DNA from: Frankiales bacterium
GTDB lineage: Bacteria; Actinomycetota; Actinomycetes; Mycobacteriales; SCTD01
NCBI GenBank assembly: GCA_025464795.1
Contig: JAODNB010000246.1
Span: 1 to 7,870 of the forward strand
Length of the DNA stretch: 7,870 nt
Direction of reading: 5' to 3'
In this document: piece by piece, positions 1 through 6,851 of the stretch
Layout: each line of letters opens with the position of its first letter
Position numbering within the stretch: position 1 is the first letter of the stretch
Notes under the pieces: generated by a model
Seen by the model: the letters and a program-made list of their open reading frames with translations, nothing else
Databases searched by the model: none
What the model was told of the DNA's origin: nothing
Position numbers and translations under genes: made by a program

Positions 1-484
1 GCAGCGGCCCGATCTCCTGGGTCGCGTACCACTGCAGCTCGTGGCCCTCGGCCTGCTCGACCCGGAACGCTGCGTCCTCGGAACCGAGGTCCGCCTCGAT
101 CACCGCGTCCACCGCGACGGTCACGTCGGGGACCGCGGCCGGGTCGTCCACCTGCACCGACTGCACCAGCCTCACTGCCACCGGGTCGGCGACCTTCACC
201 GCCGCGCGATCCACGTGAGCCGCGGCAGAGACCAGCTCGTCGGGCACCTCGGCGACGATGACGACCCGCCGACGTTCCGCGTCCTGGTCTGCGTCGAGCA
301 GCCGAACGGAGGCCTTGGCCGCCAGGCTGAGAGCGACGTACTCGAGCTCCTCGAGGTCGCCCTCGGCATACCACTCGCGCAGCGCAGGGGTCACGGCGTA
401 CGCCGGCAAGGGAGGGTCCCCGACCACCCCGGTGTCCAGCATCGACCGGAGCGCGGTGAGGGTCGAGGGCAGGTAGACGCGCAT
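1..484 (-). CDS. DUF6912-like protein, partial (C-terminus beyond left edge)
   Basis: The reverse strand reads open from an ATG at 484 to the window edge, giving the first 161 residues; no stop is reached. The protein begins MRVYLPSTL and contains the stretch AYAVTPALREWYAEGDLEE at about residues 28-46, followed by alternating hydrophobic segments and an end of the form ELQWYATQEIGPL. I recognise this as the actinobacterial family annotated DUF6912, which has no known function; the assignment is from memory of its N-terminus, not a search. No signal peptide or membrane segment is visible. It lies 31 bp after the patatin-like gene on the same strand, so it is probably the last visible gene of that operon. 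The ribosome binding site is weak: a GAGAG run lies well upstream of the ATG. A role in lipid metabolism cannot be inferred from position alone. Confidence 0.8.
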   Translation of the reverse strand, partial: MRVYLPSTLTALRSMLDTGVVGDPPLPAYAVTPALREWYAEGDLEELEYVALSLAAKASVRLLDADQDAERRRVVIVAEVPDELVSAAAHVDRAAVKVADPVAVRLVQSVQVDDPAAVPDVTVAVDAVIEADLGSEDAAFRVEQAEGHELQWYATQEIGPL

Positions 485-515
485 AACGCAGCAGACTCTC
501 AGACCGGTGCCGTCA

Positions 516-1448
516 CTAAGCAGCAAGGCCCTCGCGCAACGCCGCAGCGGACGTCCGCAGGGACGTCTGGAGGACCTGTGTCCGGCGACGCGGGTCCATC
601 ATGTTCGCCCCGATGACGGCGAGGTCCTCCGCCGTCGGGCCGAGGAAGCGGACCGTCGTTCCCGAGGCCGCCACCTTCTTGACCTCTCCGAGCACCCGCT
701 TCGTCGACAGCCGCCGGAAGCGGCGCTCGATCCGACCCGTCACGGTGTCGGGGCTGTCGTAGGTCATGGACGTCATCGGAGACAGCACGATCAGCTCGTC
801 GAGGCCGGCCCTCGCCAGCAGGTCGACCGAGGTCGGTGAGCACACCCCGCCGTCGACGTAACGGCGGGAACCGATCGCGACGGGCGAGTACCAGCCGGGG
901 ATGGCGCACGACGCCATCACCGCGTCCCGCAGCTCGGCCTGCGGAGCGCCTTCGCGGCCGAAGACGGTGCGGCGGTTCGTCGCGTAGTCCATGGCCACGA
1001 CCCAGGTCCTCGGATGCGGAGCCCAACCGCCCTCAGGCAGCATGCCGTCGACCAGTCGCCCCACGGCCTCGATCGATCCCCGTCCCCTGGGCAGGGCAGC
1101 CGCGACAGCGCCCATGGGAGTGGTGCGGAAGGGGTGAAGGGCGCTGGACACGAGCCCGCGCGGAGAGCCCACGAACGGTCGCGGCAGCGGAGGCAGCGCA
1201 CCACCGGAGTCGGTGTCGGGGTCGAACTCGATGCGCAGGTCGGAGCGCCCCAGCTGGTGGTCGAGCAGCTCGTCGACGGCCAGCCCGCAGCCCAGCGCCG
1301 ACGCCATCACCGAGCCGGCGGACGTGCCGATCAGGACGTCGGCCTCGCGGGGATCCCAGTCGAGCTCCTCCTGCACCGCCTTCAGCGCACCGACGGTCCA
1401 GGCCGCGCCGAGCACGCCCCCGGCGCCGAGGACGACACCCCTTCTCAT
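516..1448 (-). CDS. Patatin-like phospholipase/esterase
   Basis: This 310-residue protein has the layout of the bacterial patatin family, serine hydrolases with a Ser-Asp dyad that release fatty acids from phospholipids or neutral lipids. The N-terminal glycine-rich oxyanion loop is GAGGVLGA (residues 8-15), the nucleophile elbow is GTSAG (41-45, Ser43), and the catalytic Asp lies in YVDGG (Asp199). A conserved block ASCAIPGWYSPV (179-190) sits between them. The oxyanion loop lacks the Arg of the classical GGGxRG motif. No signal peptide is evident, so it is probably cytosolic or peripheral to the membrane or lipid bodies. The ATG overlaps the stop of the upstream acyltransferase gene as ATGA, and there is no good Shine-Dalgarno, which suggests translational coupling. 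The substrate (phospholipid, triacylglycerol or wax ester) cannot be read from the sequence. Confidence 0.9.
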   Translation of the reverse strand: MRRGVVLGAGGVLGAAWTVGALKAVQEELDWDPREADVLIGTSAGSVMASALGCGLAVDELLDHQLGRSDLRIEFDPDTDSGGALPPLPRPFVGSPRGLVSSALHPFRTTPMGAVAAALPRGRGSIEAVGRLVDGMLPEGGWAPHPRTWVVAMDYATNRRTVFGREGAPQAELRDAVMASCAIPGWYSPVAIGSRRYVDGGVCSPTSVDLLARAGLDELIVLSPMTSMTYDSPDTVTGRIERRFRRLSTKRVLGEVKKVAASGTTVRFLGPTAEDLAVIGANMMDPRRRTQVLQTSLRTSAAALREGLAA

Positions 1449-2836
1449 GTGGCCGTACCCACCAGCTCAGCGAGGGCCTCCGTGATGCAGCCCGCGAGCA
1501 CGTCGATGTCTGGCATGGCGTCGCGATCGGCGTTGAGGCCGTAGTAGACGCCGCCGTTGTACGACGTGAGCCCGATGCTGACTGCCTGGTTCTTGGCCAA
1601 CGGCACGACCGGGTACATCGACAGCATCTCCGCACCCGCGGCGTACAGGGGGAACTGGGGTCCAGGGACGTTGGTGACCACGAGGTTGAACAGCCGGCGG
1701 GTCATGACGGAAGCCGTTCGCGCACCGAGCGCGTGGATGGTCGGAGGCGCGAAGCCGGTCAGCTGGATGAGGGCGTCCGCACCGACCGACGCTCCGCTCT
1801 CCTTGTGGCCGCGCATCGCGAAGCTGACCTGGTGCAGGCGCATCACCGCCGAGCCCTCACCCACGGGGAGGTCCACGAAGTACGAGGAGACCCGGTTGCC
1901 CAGCTCGCCCTTCTGCTCGTCGACCCGAACGCTCACCGGAACCATCGCGCGCACGACCGTCGTCGGCGTGACCTTCTCACCACGGGTGAGCAACCAGGTC
2001 CGCAAGGCCCCGCTGACGGTCGCGAGCACGACGTCGTTCACCGTGCCGCCGTGGCTCTTGCGAACCCGCTTGTAGTCGTCGAGGTCCGTCGCCACCATGC
2101 CGAAGCGGCGCTGCTCGCCGATGGGCACGTTGAACGGGGTGTCGGGAGCCTGGCGCGCCAGGAGCTTCGCCTGCGCGAGCACTCCCCCGGCGATCGCGAT
2201 CGCCTTGCCGGCGGTGGCCCGGGCGTCTCCAGCCGCAGCCCGGGCGGTGTCGATCGCACCGGTCGGACGGGTCACGAAGTCGGTCGCCGCACCGAGCAGG
2301 AGCGACACCGAGCTGGGCTCGTGCCGGGGGACCCAGTCGTCCTCCGGTACCTGGCGCGGCGTGCGGTCGACGTCCAGGATGACCGTGCCGATGTCCACGG
2401 CCGAGACCCCGTCGACCATGGCGTGGTGCGTCTTGGTCACGATCGCGACGCGTCCGCCCTCGAGCCCCTCGACCAGGTAGATCTCCCAGAGCGGACGGTG
2501 CCGGTCCAGCTGGCGCGACTGCAGCCGACCGACCAGCTCCTTGAGCTGCTCGTCGTTGCCGGGCTTCGGCAGTGCGCTCCGCCGCACGTGGTAGGTGACG
2601 TCGAACTCCTCGTCGTCCACCCACACCGGGTTGGCGAGGCGGCCCGGTACCCACTTCACCTTCTGGCGGTACCTGGGCACGAGCCCGATCCGCTGGCTGA
2701 TGAGCTCCACGAGCTTGTCGTAGTCGAAGCCGCCCTCCGGCGGGTCGAACACGCAGACGCCTCCGACGTGCATGGCAGTGGTGGGCGTCTCCATGTACAG
2801 GAAGGAGACGTCCAGGGGGCTGAGCCGGTCGGTCAC
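1445..2836 (-). CDS. Wax ester synthase/diacylglycerol acyltransferase (WS/DGAT family)
   Basis: This 463-residue protein is a typical full-length member of the bacterial WS/DGAT family, which transfers the acyl group of acyl-CoA to diacylglycerol or fatty alcohol to make storage triacylglycerol or wax ester. The catalytic motif HHAMVDG is at residues 137-143, preceded by RPLWEIYLVEGL (114-125). The second conserved region, with TVNDVVLATVSGALR (265-279, Asn267-Asp268), is present, as is NVPGP at 389-393. The N-terminus (VTDRLSPLDVSFLYMET) is the usual family start. I chose the GTG at 2836 because GGAG lies 5 nt upstream and the protein there matches family length; the frame stays open upstream to 3037 but that part is low-complexity and overlaps the neighbouring gene. 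It lies 32 bp after the LytR_C gene and overlaps the patatin start by 4 bp. Several paralogues are usual in actinobacteria, so the preferred acceptor is not predictable. Confidence 0.95.
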   Translation of the reverse strand: MTDRLSPLDVSFLYMETPTTAMHVGGVCVFDPPEGGFDYDKLVELISQRIGLVPRYRQKVKWVPGRLANPVWVDDEEFDVTYHVRRSALPKPGNDEQLKELVGRLQSRQLDRHRPLWEIYLVEGLEGGRVAIVTKTHHAMVDGVSAVDIGTVILDVDRTPRQVPEDDWVPRHEPSSVSLLLGAATDFVTRPTGAIDTARAAAGDARATAGKAIAIAGGVLAQAKLLARQAPDTPFNVPIGEQRRFGMVATDLDDYKRVRKSHGGTVNDVVLATVSGALRTWLLTRGEKVTPTTVVRAMVPVSVRVDEQKGELGNRVSSYFVDLPVGEGSAVMRLHQVSFAMRGHKESGASVGADALIQLTGFAPPTIHALGARTASVMTRRLFNLVVTNVPGPQFPLYAAGAEMLSMYPVVPLAKNQAVSIGLTSYNGGVYYGLNADRDAMPDIDVLAGCITEALAELVGTAT

Positions 2837-2841
2837 AGGGT

Positions 2842-2845
2842 CTCC
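2842..2845 (-). promoter_or_regulatory. Ribosome binding site deciding the acyltransferase start
   Basis: The reverse strand reads GGAG here, 5 nt before the GTG at 2836. No other start codon in the vicinity has such a site, so it supports the 463-residue form of the WS/DGAT protein over the longer open frame that reaches into the LytR_C gene. Confidence 0.7.
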
Positions 2846-2868
2846 ATGCTTGTTTCGTTCCCGTGATG

Positions 2869-3486
2869 CTAGGCGGCACACCCCGTTGGCGCCGGACTCG
2901 GCACCGCTGGTGCCGTTCGGCCTGCGGCAGCGACCTCCGCAGGCGTGGACAGCCGCTGGTACGTCGTTCCCAGCACGACCTGGACCGATCCCGGTGCGAC
3001 CTTCGGGCTGCCCACGAGCCGAGCCCCCTGGACCCACCTGCTCAGGAGCGTCGCCGCGGGGTGCCCTCCGGTGCCGAACACGACCGCCGAGCTCCCGACG
3101 AGCGGCTGGGGAGCGTTGCCCTGGCCGGTGACCACGAAGCCCTGCTTGGCCAGCCCGTCAGCCACGGTCTTCGCCAGACCGGAGCGCGGCGTCCCGTTGA
3201 GGACCACGAGGCGAACCGACGCGGGGGCGGGCAGCACCTCGGGCGTCCGAGGAGCGGTCGAGGCAGGCGCACTCGGGCAGGGCGTCGGCGTCTGGGTCTG
3301 CTGCGCGAGGCGGTCGGGCGCTGTCGTGTCGTCGTGCCGCAGCAGGTAGGCGCCCCCGGCGGCCACCGCGATCAGCAGCACGGTCACGCCGAGCCGGACG
3401 TTGCGCTGGCGCCGACGGCGCCCGTAGCTGCCGCCGTACCGGCGGCGGCGGGGCGGTGCCAGGTCACCGGCTCCAGGAATCCTCAC
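2869..3486 (-). CDS. LytR C-terminal domain (LytR_C) membrane-anchored protein
   Basis: With the GTG at 3486 the protein has 205 residues. It has a short, very Arg-rich cytoplasmic N-terminus (PPRRRRYGG, YGRRRRQR), one membrane segment at about 31-49 (RLGVTVLLIAVAAGGAYLL), a Pro/Thr/Ser-rich linker (about 52-90), and a LytR_C-type domain at about 91-176 starting VRLVVLNGTPRSGLAKTVA and ending VQVVLGTTYQRL. The architecture predicts an inside-out orientation with the domain outside the membrane. LytR_C domains also occur at the C-terminus of LytR-CpsA-Psr cell-wall ligases, but the catalytic LCP domain is absent here, so this is a stand-alone version of unknown role, possibly at the envelope. 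Start choice is uncertain: in-frame GTGs at 3519, 3492 and 3486 all lack a Shine-Dalgarno. I prefer 3486 because a TANNNT hexamer lies 7 nt upstream, as in leaderless actinobacterial genes. It appears to head the lipid operon. Confidence 0.82.
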   Translation of the reverse strand: MRIPGAGDLAPPRRRRYGGSYGRRRRQRNVRLGVTVLLIAVAAGGAYLLRHDDTTAPDRLAQQTQTPTPCPSAPASTAPRTPEVLPAPASVRLVVLNGTPRSGLAKTVADGLAKQGFVVTGQGNAPQPLVGSSAVVFGTGGHPAATLLSRWVQGARLVGSPKVAPGSVQVVLGTTYQRLSTPAEVAAAGRTAPAVPSPAPTGCAA

Positions 3487-3493
3487 GGGCACC

Positions 3494-3499
3494 AGACTA
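3494..3499 (-). promoter_or_regulatory. Candidate -10 element for a leaderless transcript of the LytR_C operon
   Basis: The reverse strand reads TAGTCT, matching the actinobacterial -10 pattern TANNNT, ending 7 nt before the GTG at 3486. This spacing would put the transcript start at or next to the start codon. No convincing -35 hexamer is visible upstream. The call rests on spacing, motif and the lack of any ribosome binding site, and is an inference. Confidence 0.35.
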
Positions 3500-3560
3500 C
3501 GGGGGCTGCTGCCCGGCACCGCCGAGGCCGTGGGAGGGTGCGGAGACCAGCAGCTCTCGT

Positions 3561-3566
3561 GAAAGG
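3561..3566 (+). promoter_or_regulatory. Ribosome binding site deciding the dehydrogenase start
   Basis: GAAAGG lies 9 nt before the GTG at 3576. It is the only purine-rich site suitably placed near the conserved N-terminus and so favours this start over upstream in-frame codons. Confidence 0.6.
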
Positions 3567-3575
3567 TGCCCCTTC

Positions 3576-4784
3576 GTGGACTTCGCTCTCTCTCCCAAGG
3601 CGGAGGAGTACCTGGGCAGGCTCCAGGACTTCATGGACTCCCACGTCTACCCGGCCGAGCCGGTCTACGAGGAGTACCGCCGGGCTGCGGGGTACGGCGA
3701 CCACACGCTGCCACCCGTCGTCGAGGAGCTGAAGGCCGAGGCGCGATCGCGTGGCTTGTGGAACCTGTTCCTCCCTTCGGAGTCCGGGCTGTCGAACCTC
3801 GACTACGCGTCGCTCGCGGAGCTCACGGGGCGGTCGATCCACCTGGCGCCGGAGGCCATCAACTGCGCGGCCCCCGACACCGGGAACATGGAGGTGCTGC
3901 ACATGTTCGGCACCGCTTCCCAGAAGCAGCAGTGGCTCCAGCCCCTGCTCGACGGCCAGATCCGCAGCGCCTTCGGCATGACCGAACCCGATGTCGCGTC
4001 CTCTGATGCGACGAACATCGGCACCCGCATCGTCCGCGAGGGCGACGAGTACGTCATCAACGGCAAGAAGTGGTGGACGACCGGGATCAGCGACTCGCGC
4101 TGCAAGATCATGATCGTCATGGGCAAGACCGACCTCGACGAGTCGGTCCACCGCCAGCAGTCGATGATCCTCGTCCCCGTCGACACGCCTGGCGTGACCG
4201 TCGTCCGCGCCCTGCCGGTCTTCGGGTACCAGGACCAGCACGGCCACGGCGAGGTGCACTTCGAGGACGTTCGCGTCCCCGTGGACAACCTGATCGGCAA
4301 CGAGGGTGACGGCTTCATGATCGCGCAGGCCCGCCTCGGCCCCGGCCGCATCCACCACTGCATGCGCTCCATCGGCATCGCGGAGCGCGCCCTCCAGCTC
4401 ATGTGCGAGCGGGCCGCCTCGCGCGTCGCGTTCGGCAAGCCGCTGGCCATGCAGGGCGTCGTGCAGGAGCAGATCGCCGAGTCGCGGATGGCCATCGAGC
4501 AGGCTCGCCTGCTGACCCTGAAGGCCGCGTGGATGATCGACAACGTCGGGGCCCGTGGGGCGCGTACGGAGATCGCCGCGATCAAGGTCATCGCCCCGCG
4601 GATGGCCCTGCAGGTGCTCGACCGCGCCATCCAGGTCCACGGCGGCGCGGGTGTCTCGGACGACTTCCCGCTGGCGCAGATGTGGGCCGGGATGCGCACC
4701 CTGCGCCTGGCCGACGGACCGGATGAGGTGCACGTGCGCACCGTCGCCCGCCAGGAGCTCGGCCCCTACCTCCCCCCGCGCTGA
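3576..4784 (+). CDS. Acyl-CoA dehydrogenase, ACAD10/11-like
   Basis: This 402-residue protein is a complete flavin-dependent acyl-CoA dehydrogenase, the class that introduces the alpha-beta double bond in acyl-CoA and passes electrons to ETF. Visible landmarks are the helical N-domain (1-125), the signature AFGMTEPDVASSDATN (132-147), NGKKWWTTG (162-170) in the beta domain, and QVHGGAGVS (353-361) followed by RLADGPDEVH (377-386) in the C-terminal helical domain. Counting from the HGGAG motif, Asp380 falls where medium-chain dehydrogenase has its catalytic Glu; RLADGPDEVH is typical of ACAD10/11-like proteins. I chose the GTG at 3576 because GAAAGG lies 9 nt upstream and the N-terminus VDFALSPKAEEYL matches the family; the frame is open further upstream but low-complexity. 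It is divergent from the LytR_C/acyltransferase operon and converges on the CpaE-like gene. The acyl chain specificity is unknown. Confidence 0.93.
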   Translation: MDFALSPKAEEYLGRLQDFMDSHVYPAEPVYEEYRRAAGYGDHTLPPVVEELKAEARSRGLWNLFLPSESGLSNLDYASLAELTGRSIHLAPEAINCAAPDTGNMEVLHMFGTASQKQQWLQPLLDGQIRSAFGMTEPDVASSDATNIGTRIVREGDEYVINGKKWWTTGISDSRCKIMIVMGKTDLDESVHRQQSMILVPVDTPGVTVVRALPVFGYQDQHGHGEVHFEDVRVPVDNLIGNEGDGFMIAQARLGPGRIHHCMRSIGIAERALQLMCERAASRVAFGKPLAMQGVVQEQIAESRMAIEQARLLTLKAAWMIDNVGARGARTEIAAIKVIAPRMALQVLDRAIQVHGGAGVSDDFPLAQMWAGMRTLRLADGPDEVHVRTVARQELGPYLPPR

Positions 4785-4806
4785 CCTCTCCTACGGGTGG
4801 TCAGCG
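4779..4806. terminator. Candidate bidirectional terminator spanning two stop codons
   Basis: A perfect 8-bp inverted repeat, CGCTGACC (4779-4786) and GGTCAGCG (4799-4806), encloses a 12-nt loop. The left arm contains the TGA of the dehydrogenase and the right arm the TGA (reverse strand) of the CpaE-like gene. The two genes converge with only 16 bp between them. There is no U-tract, which is common for actinobacterial terminators, so the hairpin is plausible for both directions but its strength cannot be judged by eye. Confidence 0.55.
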
Positions 4807-6096
4807 GCGCAGGAGGCGGCGTTTCCTGGCTGGTGCCGGCGCGCCGATCAGCGAGGCTGCGAGGGCCTGGATCGCTTGCCTGACAGGGGATCCAGGCACA
4901 GCCTCAGCCAACGTTCGTCCGGCCGCGACCGCTGCGTCGAGGCCGGCGACGTCGTGCGGCAGGAAGACGACGCTCTCCACTCCGGCGTAGCGCGAGAGCG
5001 CGGCTCGGACCTCTGACTCGGTGTTGCCGGGGATGGCGGAGGCCCTCAGCCGGTTGACCACGACGACCGGTGACGTCCCGGGGACCGCTTCCTTCAGCTC
5101 GGCGAGTCCGCGCACGAGCCGCTGGAGCCCCACCGGGTCGGCGGTGCCTACTGCGATCACGGTCTCTGCCCGCTCCAGGATCGCGAGGGTGGCGCCGTTG
5201 CGGCGTGGCGCCATCGTGTCGTACGACAGCTCCTCGTCCTGCTCGAGCGCAAAGCCGCAGTCGACGACGGTCGTTGCGGCGAGCGAGGAAGCCAGCGACA
5301 GGACCACCTCCAACGCCGCCGGCCGCAGCTCCGGCCACCGGTCCGCCCGGGCGATGCCGCTCAGCACCCGCAGGGTCGGGCTGAGCTGACGGGCGAGCCC
5401 AGCGAGGGCCGGCAGGTCGAGCGCACCGTTGTTGGCAAGCCGGCAGGCAGCAGCGAGGCCCGGCGACTCGTCGAGCAGACCCAGCAGCTGAGCGATGACC
5501 CCGCCGTAGACGTCGGCGTCGACGAGCAGCGAGGGCCAGCCCAGGAGGGCGAGCTCGGAGGCGAGGCCGACCGCCACCGTCGTCCGACCGGGAGCGCCCG
5601 TCGGCCCCCACACCGCGATGAGGCGACCCGTACCGGGCTCGACCTCGGGCAGCGGGTCCACCTCTGACGGCGGGAGGACCCGTAGGGCGGCGCGCGGCTC
5701 CGACAGGGCTGCAGCGTCCGCCGGCGCTTCGCTGAGCGCGACGACCGCCTCGACGACCGCCGCCGAGATGGCCTCCGGGCCGGAGTCGGAGGGGAGGACG
5801 TTGACGACCCCGAGCTGACGGAGCCGGCGCTCCGCGTCCTCGTCAGCTGGGGGCACGAGGCCGACGACCGCGACACCTGCGACCGCGAGCCGGGTCAGCG
5901 CCTCGCGATCGAGCCGGCGCAGGTCGGCTGACAGGAGCACCGCGCGGGCCTGGCCGGTGGCGGCGGTCGCCAGCAGGTCGGCGAGGTCGACGCAGCGCCG
6001 GACGACCGTGACCCCGAGGTCGCCGCGCTCGAGGGCAGCGACGAGCTGCGCCTCCCAGAGGGCGTCAGAGACGGCGGTGAGGACCGGGACGAGCAT
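4801..6096 (-). CDS. CpaE/TadZ-like P-loop ATPase of the MinD/ParA superfamily
   Basis: The 431-residue protein has the CpaE/TadZ layout: an N-terminal receiver-like domain (about 1-125), an acidic, Pro-rich linker (about 126-157) and a MinD/ParA-type ATPase domain (about 158-415). The ATPase motifs are Walker A GPTGAPGRTT (164-173), the Walker A' region LLVDADVYGG (190-199) and a Walker B-like VVDCG (277-281). Both usual lysines are replaced: the signature Lys position is Thr and the P-loop Lys is Arg. The tail is strongly basic (ARKRRLLRR). Family members localise at poles or membranes and help position Tad/Flp pilus or other assemblies. The ATG overlaps the stop of the upstream SAF gene by one base (TGATG) without a Shine-Dalgarno, implying coupled translation. 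No pilus ATPase, secretion platform or pilin gene is in the window, so a pilus role is unproven. Confidence 0.85.
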   Translation of the reverse strand: MLVPVLTAVSDALWEAQLVAALERGDLGVTVVRRCVDLADLLATAATGQARAVLLSADLRRLDREALTRLAVAGVAVVGLVPPADEDAERRLRQLGVVNVLPSDSGPEAISAAVVEAVVALSEAPADAAALSEPRAALRVLPPSEVDPLPEVEPGTGRLIAVWGPTGAPGRTTVAVGLASELALLGWPSLLVDADVYGGVIAQLLGLLDESPGLAAACRLANNGALDLPALAGLARQLSPTLRVLSGIARADRWPELRPAALEVVLSLASSLAATTVVDCGFALEQDEELSYDTMAPRRNGATLAILERAETVIAVGTADPVGLQRLVRGLAELKEAVPGTSPVVVVNRLRASAIPGNTESEVRAALSRYAGVESVVFLPHDVAGLDAAVAAGRTLAEAVPGSPVRQAIQALAASLIGAPAPARKRRLLRR

Positions 6097-6785
6097 CAGG
6101 GCGCCGGACTGGCGGTCGTGAGCGGGCGCTGCTGGTTGCGCGGCACCCGCACCAGGTCGATGGCGCCGTCGGCCATGGCCTGCACCAGGACCAGCACCTG
6201 CTCGGGATCGACGCTGACCACGACGGGCTGGTCCTGGGCGCTCGACCCGAGGCCGCCGGTCCTCGTCACGCGCACCACGGTCACGCCGGTCAGGACGAGC
6301 CGGGAGGCGAAGCCGTCCTTGGCTGTCGTGCGCTTGACCGCCTTGTCGCCCGGTGTCAGGTAGACGTCGACCTGGTCGCTGCTGCTGAGGTCCGGAGGCA
6401 GGTGGCCCGCCGCGACCGGCACGGTGACCTCCCGCCGTGGGAGGCGCTCCCCAGGTCGAGAGAGCGCCCCGGCCGGGACGAGCTCGTCGGCGCTGATGGG
6501 GCGCTGCACGACGTAACCGGTGGGCTTCCCGCCGGCCAGGTAGAGCCCACTCGTCCCGTACAGCCGCACCTTGCCCTCGTGCAGGTCGGCGTCGGCGAGG
6601 ACGGTGCCGGGAGCCAGGTCGTGGCTCGCGACCCAGACCAGCTGCGAGGCGTCGGCCCCGGCCAGCACCTTCGCCCCGATCAGGACGCTGACCAGCACGA
6701 GCAGCACGCCGAGCACCAGCCGGCCGTCGAGCCAGCTCGGGCTGCCCAGCCGGGCGGCCTTCGGCGATCCCAGCGCGTCGCTCAC
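6096..6785 (-). CDS. SAF-domain protein, CpaB-like, single membrane anchor
   Basis: From the GTG at 6785 the protein has 229 residues. A short cytoplasmic N-terminus is followed by one membrane segment at about 23-41 (LVLGVLLVLVSVLIGAKVL) and a SAF-type domain at about 48-110, with SHDLAPGTVLADADL typical of CpaB/RcpC-like proteins. The remainder (about 118-215) is beta-rich with PVAAGHLPPDLSSSDQVDVYL and VSVDPEQVLVLVQAMADG, again as in CpaB-like proteins. The domain should lie outside the membrane. CpaB proteins stabilise the pilus secretion channel in other bacteria; actinobacteria often carry such a protein next to a CpaE-like gene. The start is set by AGAGGAG 4 nt upstream; the open frame extends to 6923 but that part is Arg-rich and unlike coding sequence. 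It is first in a two-gene unit with the CpaE-like gene, overlapping it by one base. Confidence 0.85.
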   Translation of the reverse strand: MSDALGSPKAARLGSPSWLDGRLVLGVLLVLVSVLIGAKVLAGADASQLVWVASHDLAPGTVLADADLHEGKVRLYGTSGLYLAGGKPTGYVVQRPISADELVPAGALSRPGERLPRREVTVPVAAGHLPPDLSSSDQVDVYLTPGDKAVKRTTAKDGFASRLVLTGVTVVRVTRTGGLGSSAQDQPVVVSVDPEQVLVLVQAMADGAIDLVRVPRNQQRPLTTASPAP

Positions 6786-6789
6786 AGTG

Positions 6790-6796
6790 CTCCTCT
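6790..6796 (-). promoter_or_regulatory. Strong ribosome binding site for the SAF-domain gene
   Basis: The reverse strand reads AGAGGAG, 4 nt before the GTG at 6785. It decides the start against the much longer open frame upstream. Confidence 0.7.
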
Positions 6797-6851
6797 TCCA
6801 GGTCCGTCGCCCCGCATGGTGCCGTACCCGGCGCGCCGACCGCGCCCTACC

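Noticed and set aside
836..2866. A 676-codon open frame on the plus strand
   Set aside because: It lies antisense to the patatin-like and WS/DGAT genes, is rich in Arg, His and Pro with low-complexity runs, and shows no family motif. Long antisense frames are expected in DNA of this GC content.
2837..3037. Upstream extension of the WS/DGAT protein by 67 residues
   Set aside because: The extension overlaps the LytR_C gene, has unrelated low-complexity sequence and no ribosome binding site. The GTG at 2836 has GGAG 5 nt upstream and gives the usual family N-terminus.
3483..4733. A 416-codon open frame on the minus strand
   Set aside because: It is antisense to the dehydrogenase, whose motifs are complete on the plus strand. 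The translation is a repetitive His/Asp/Arg/Val composition typical of shadow frames.
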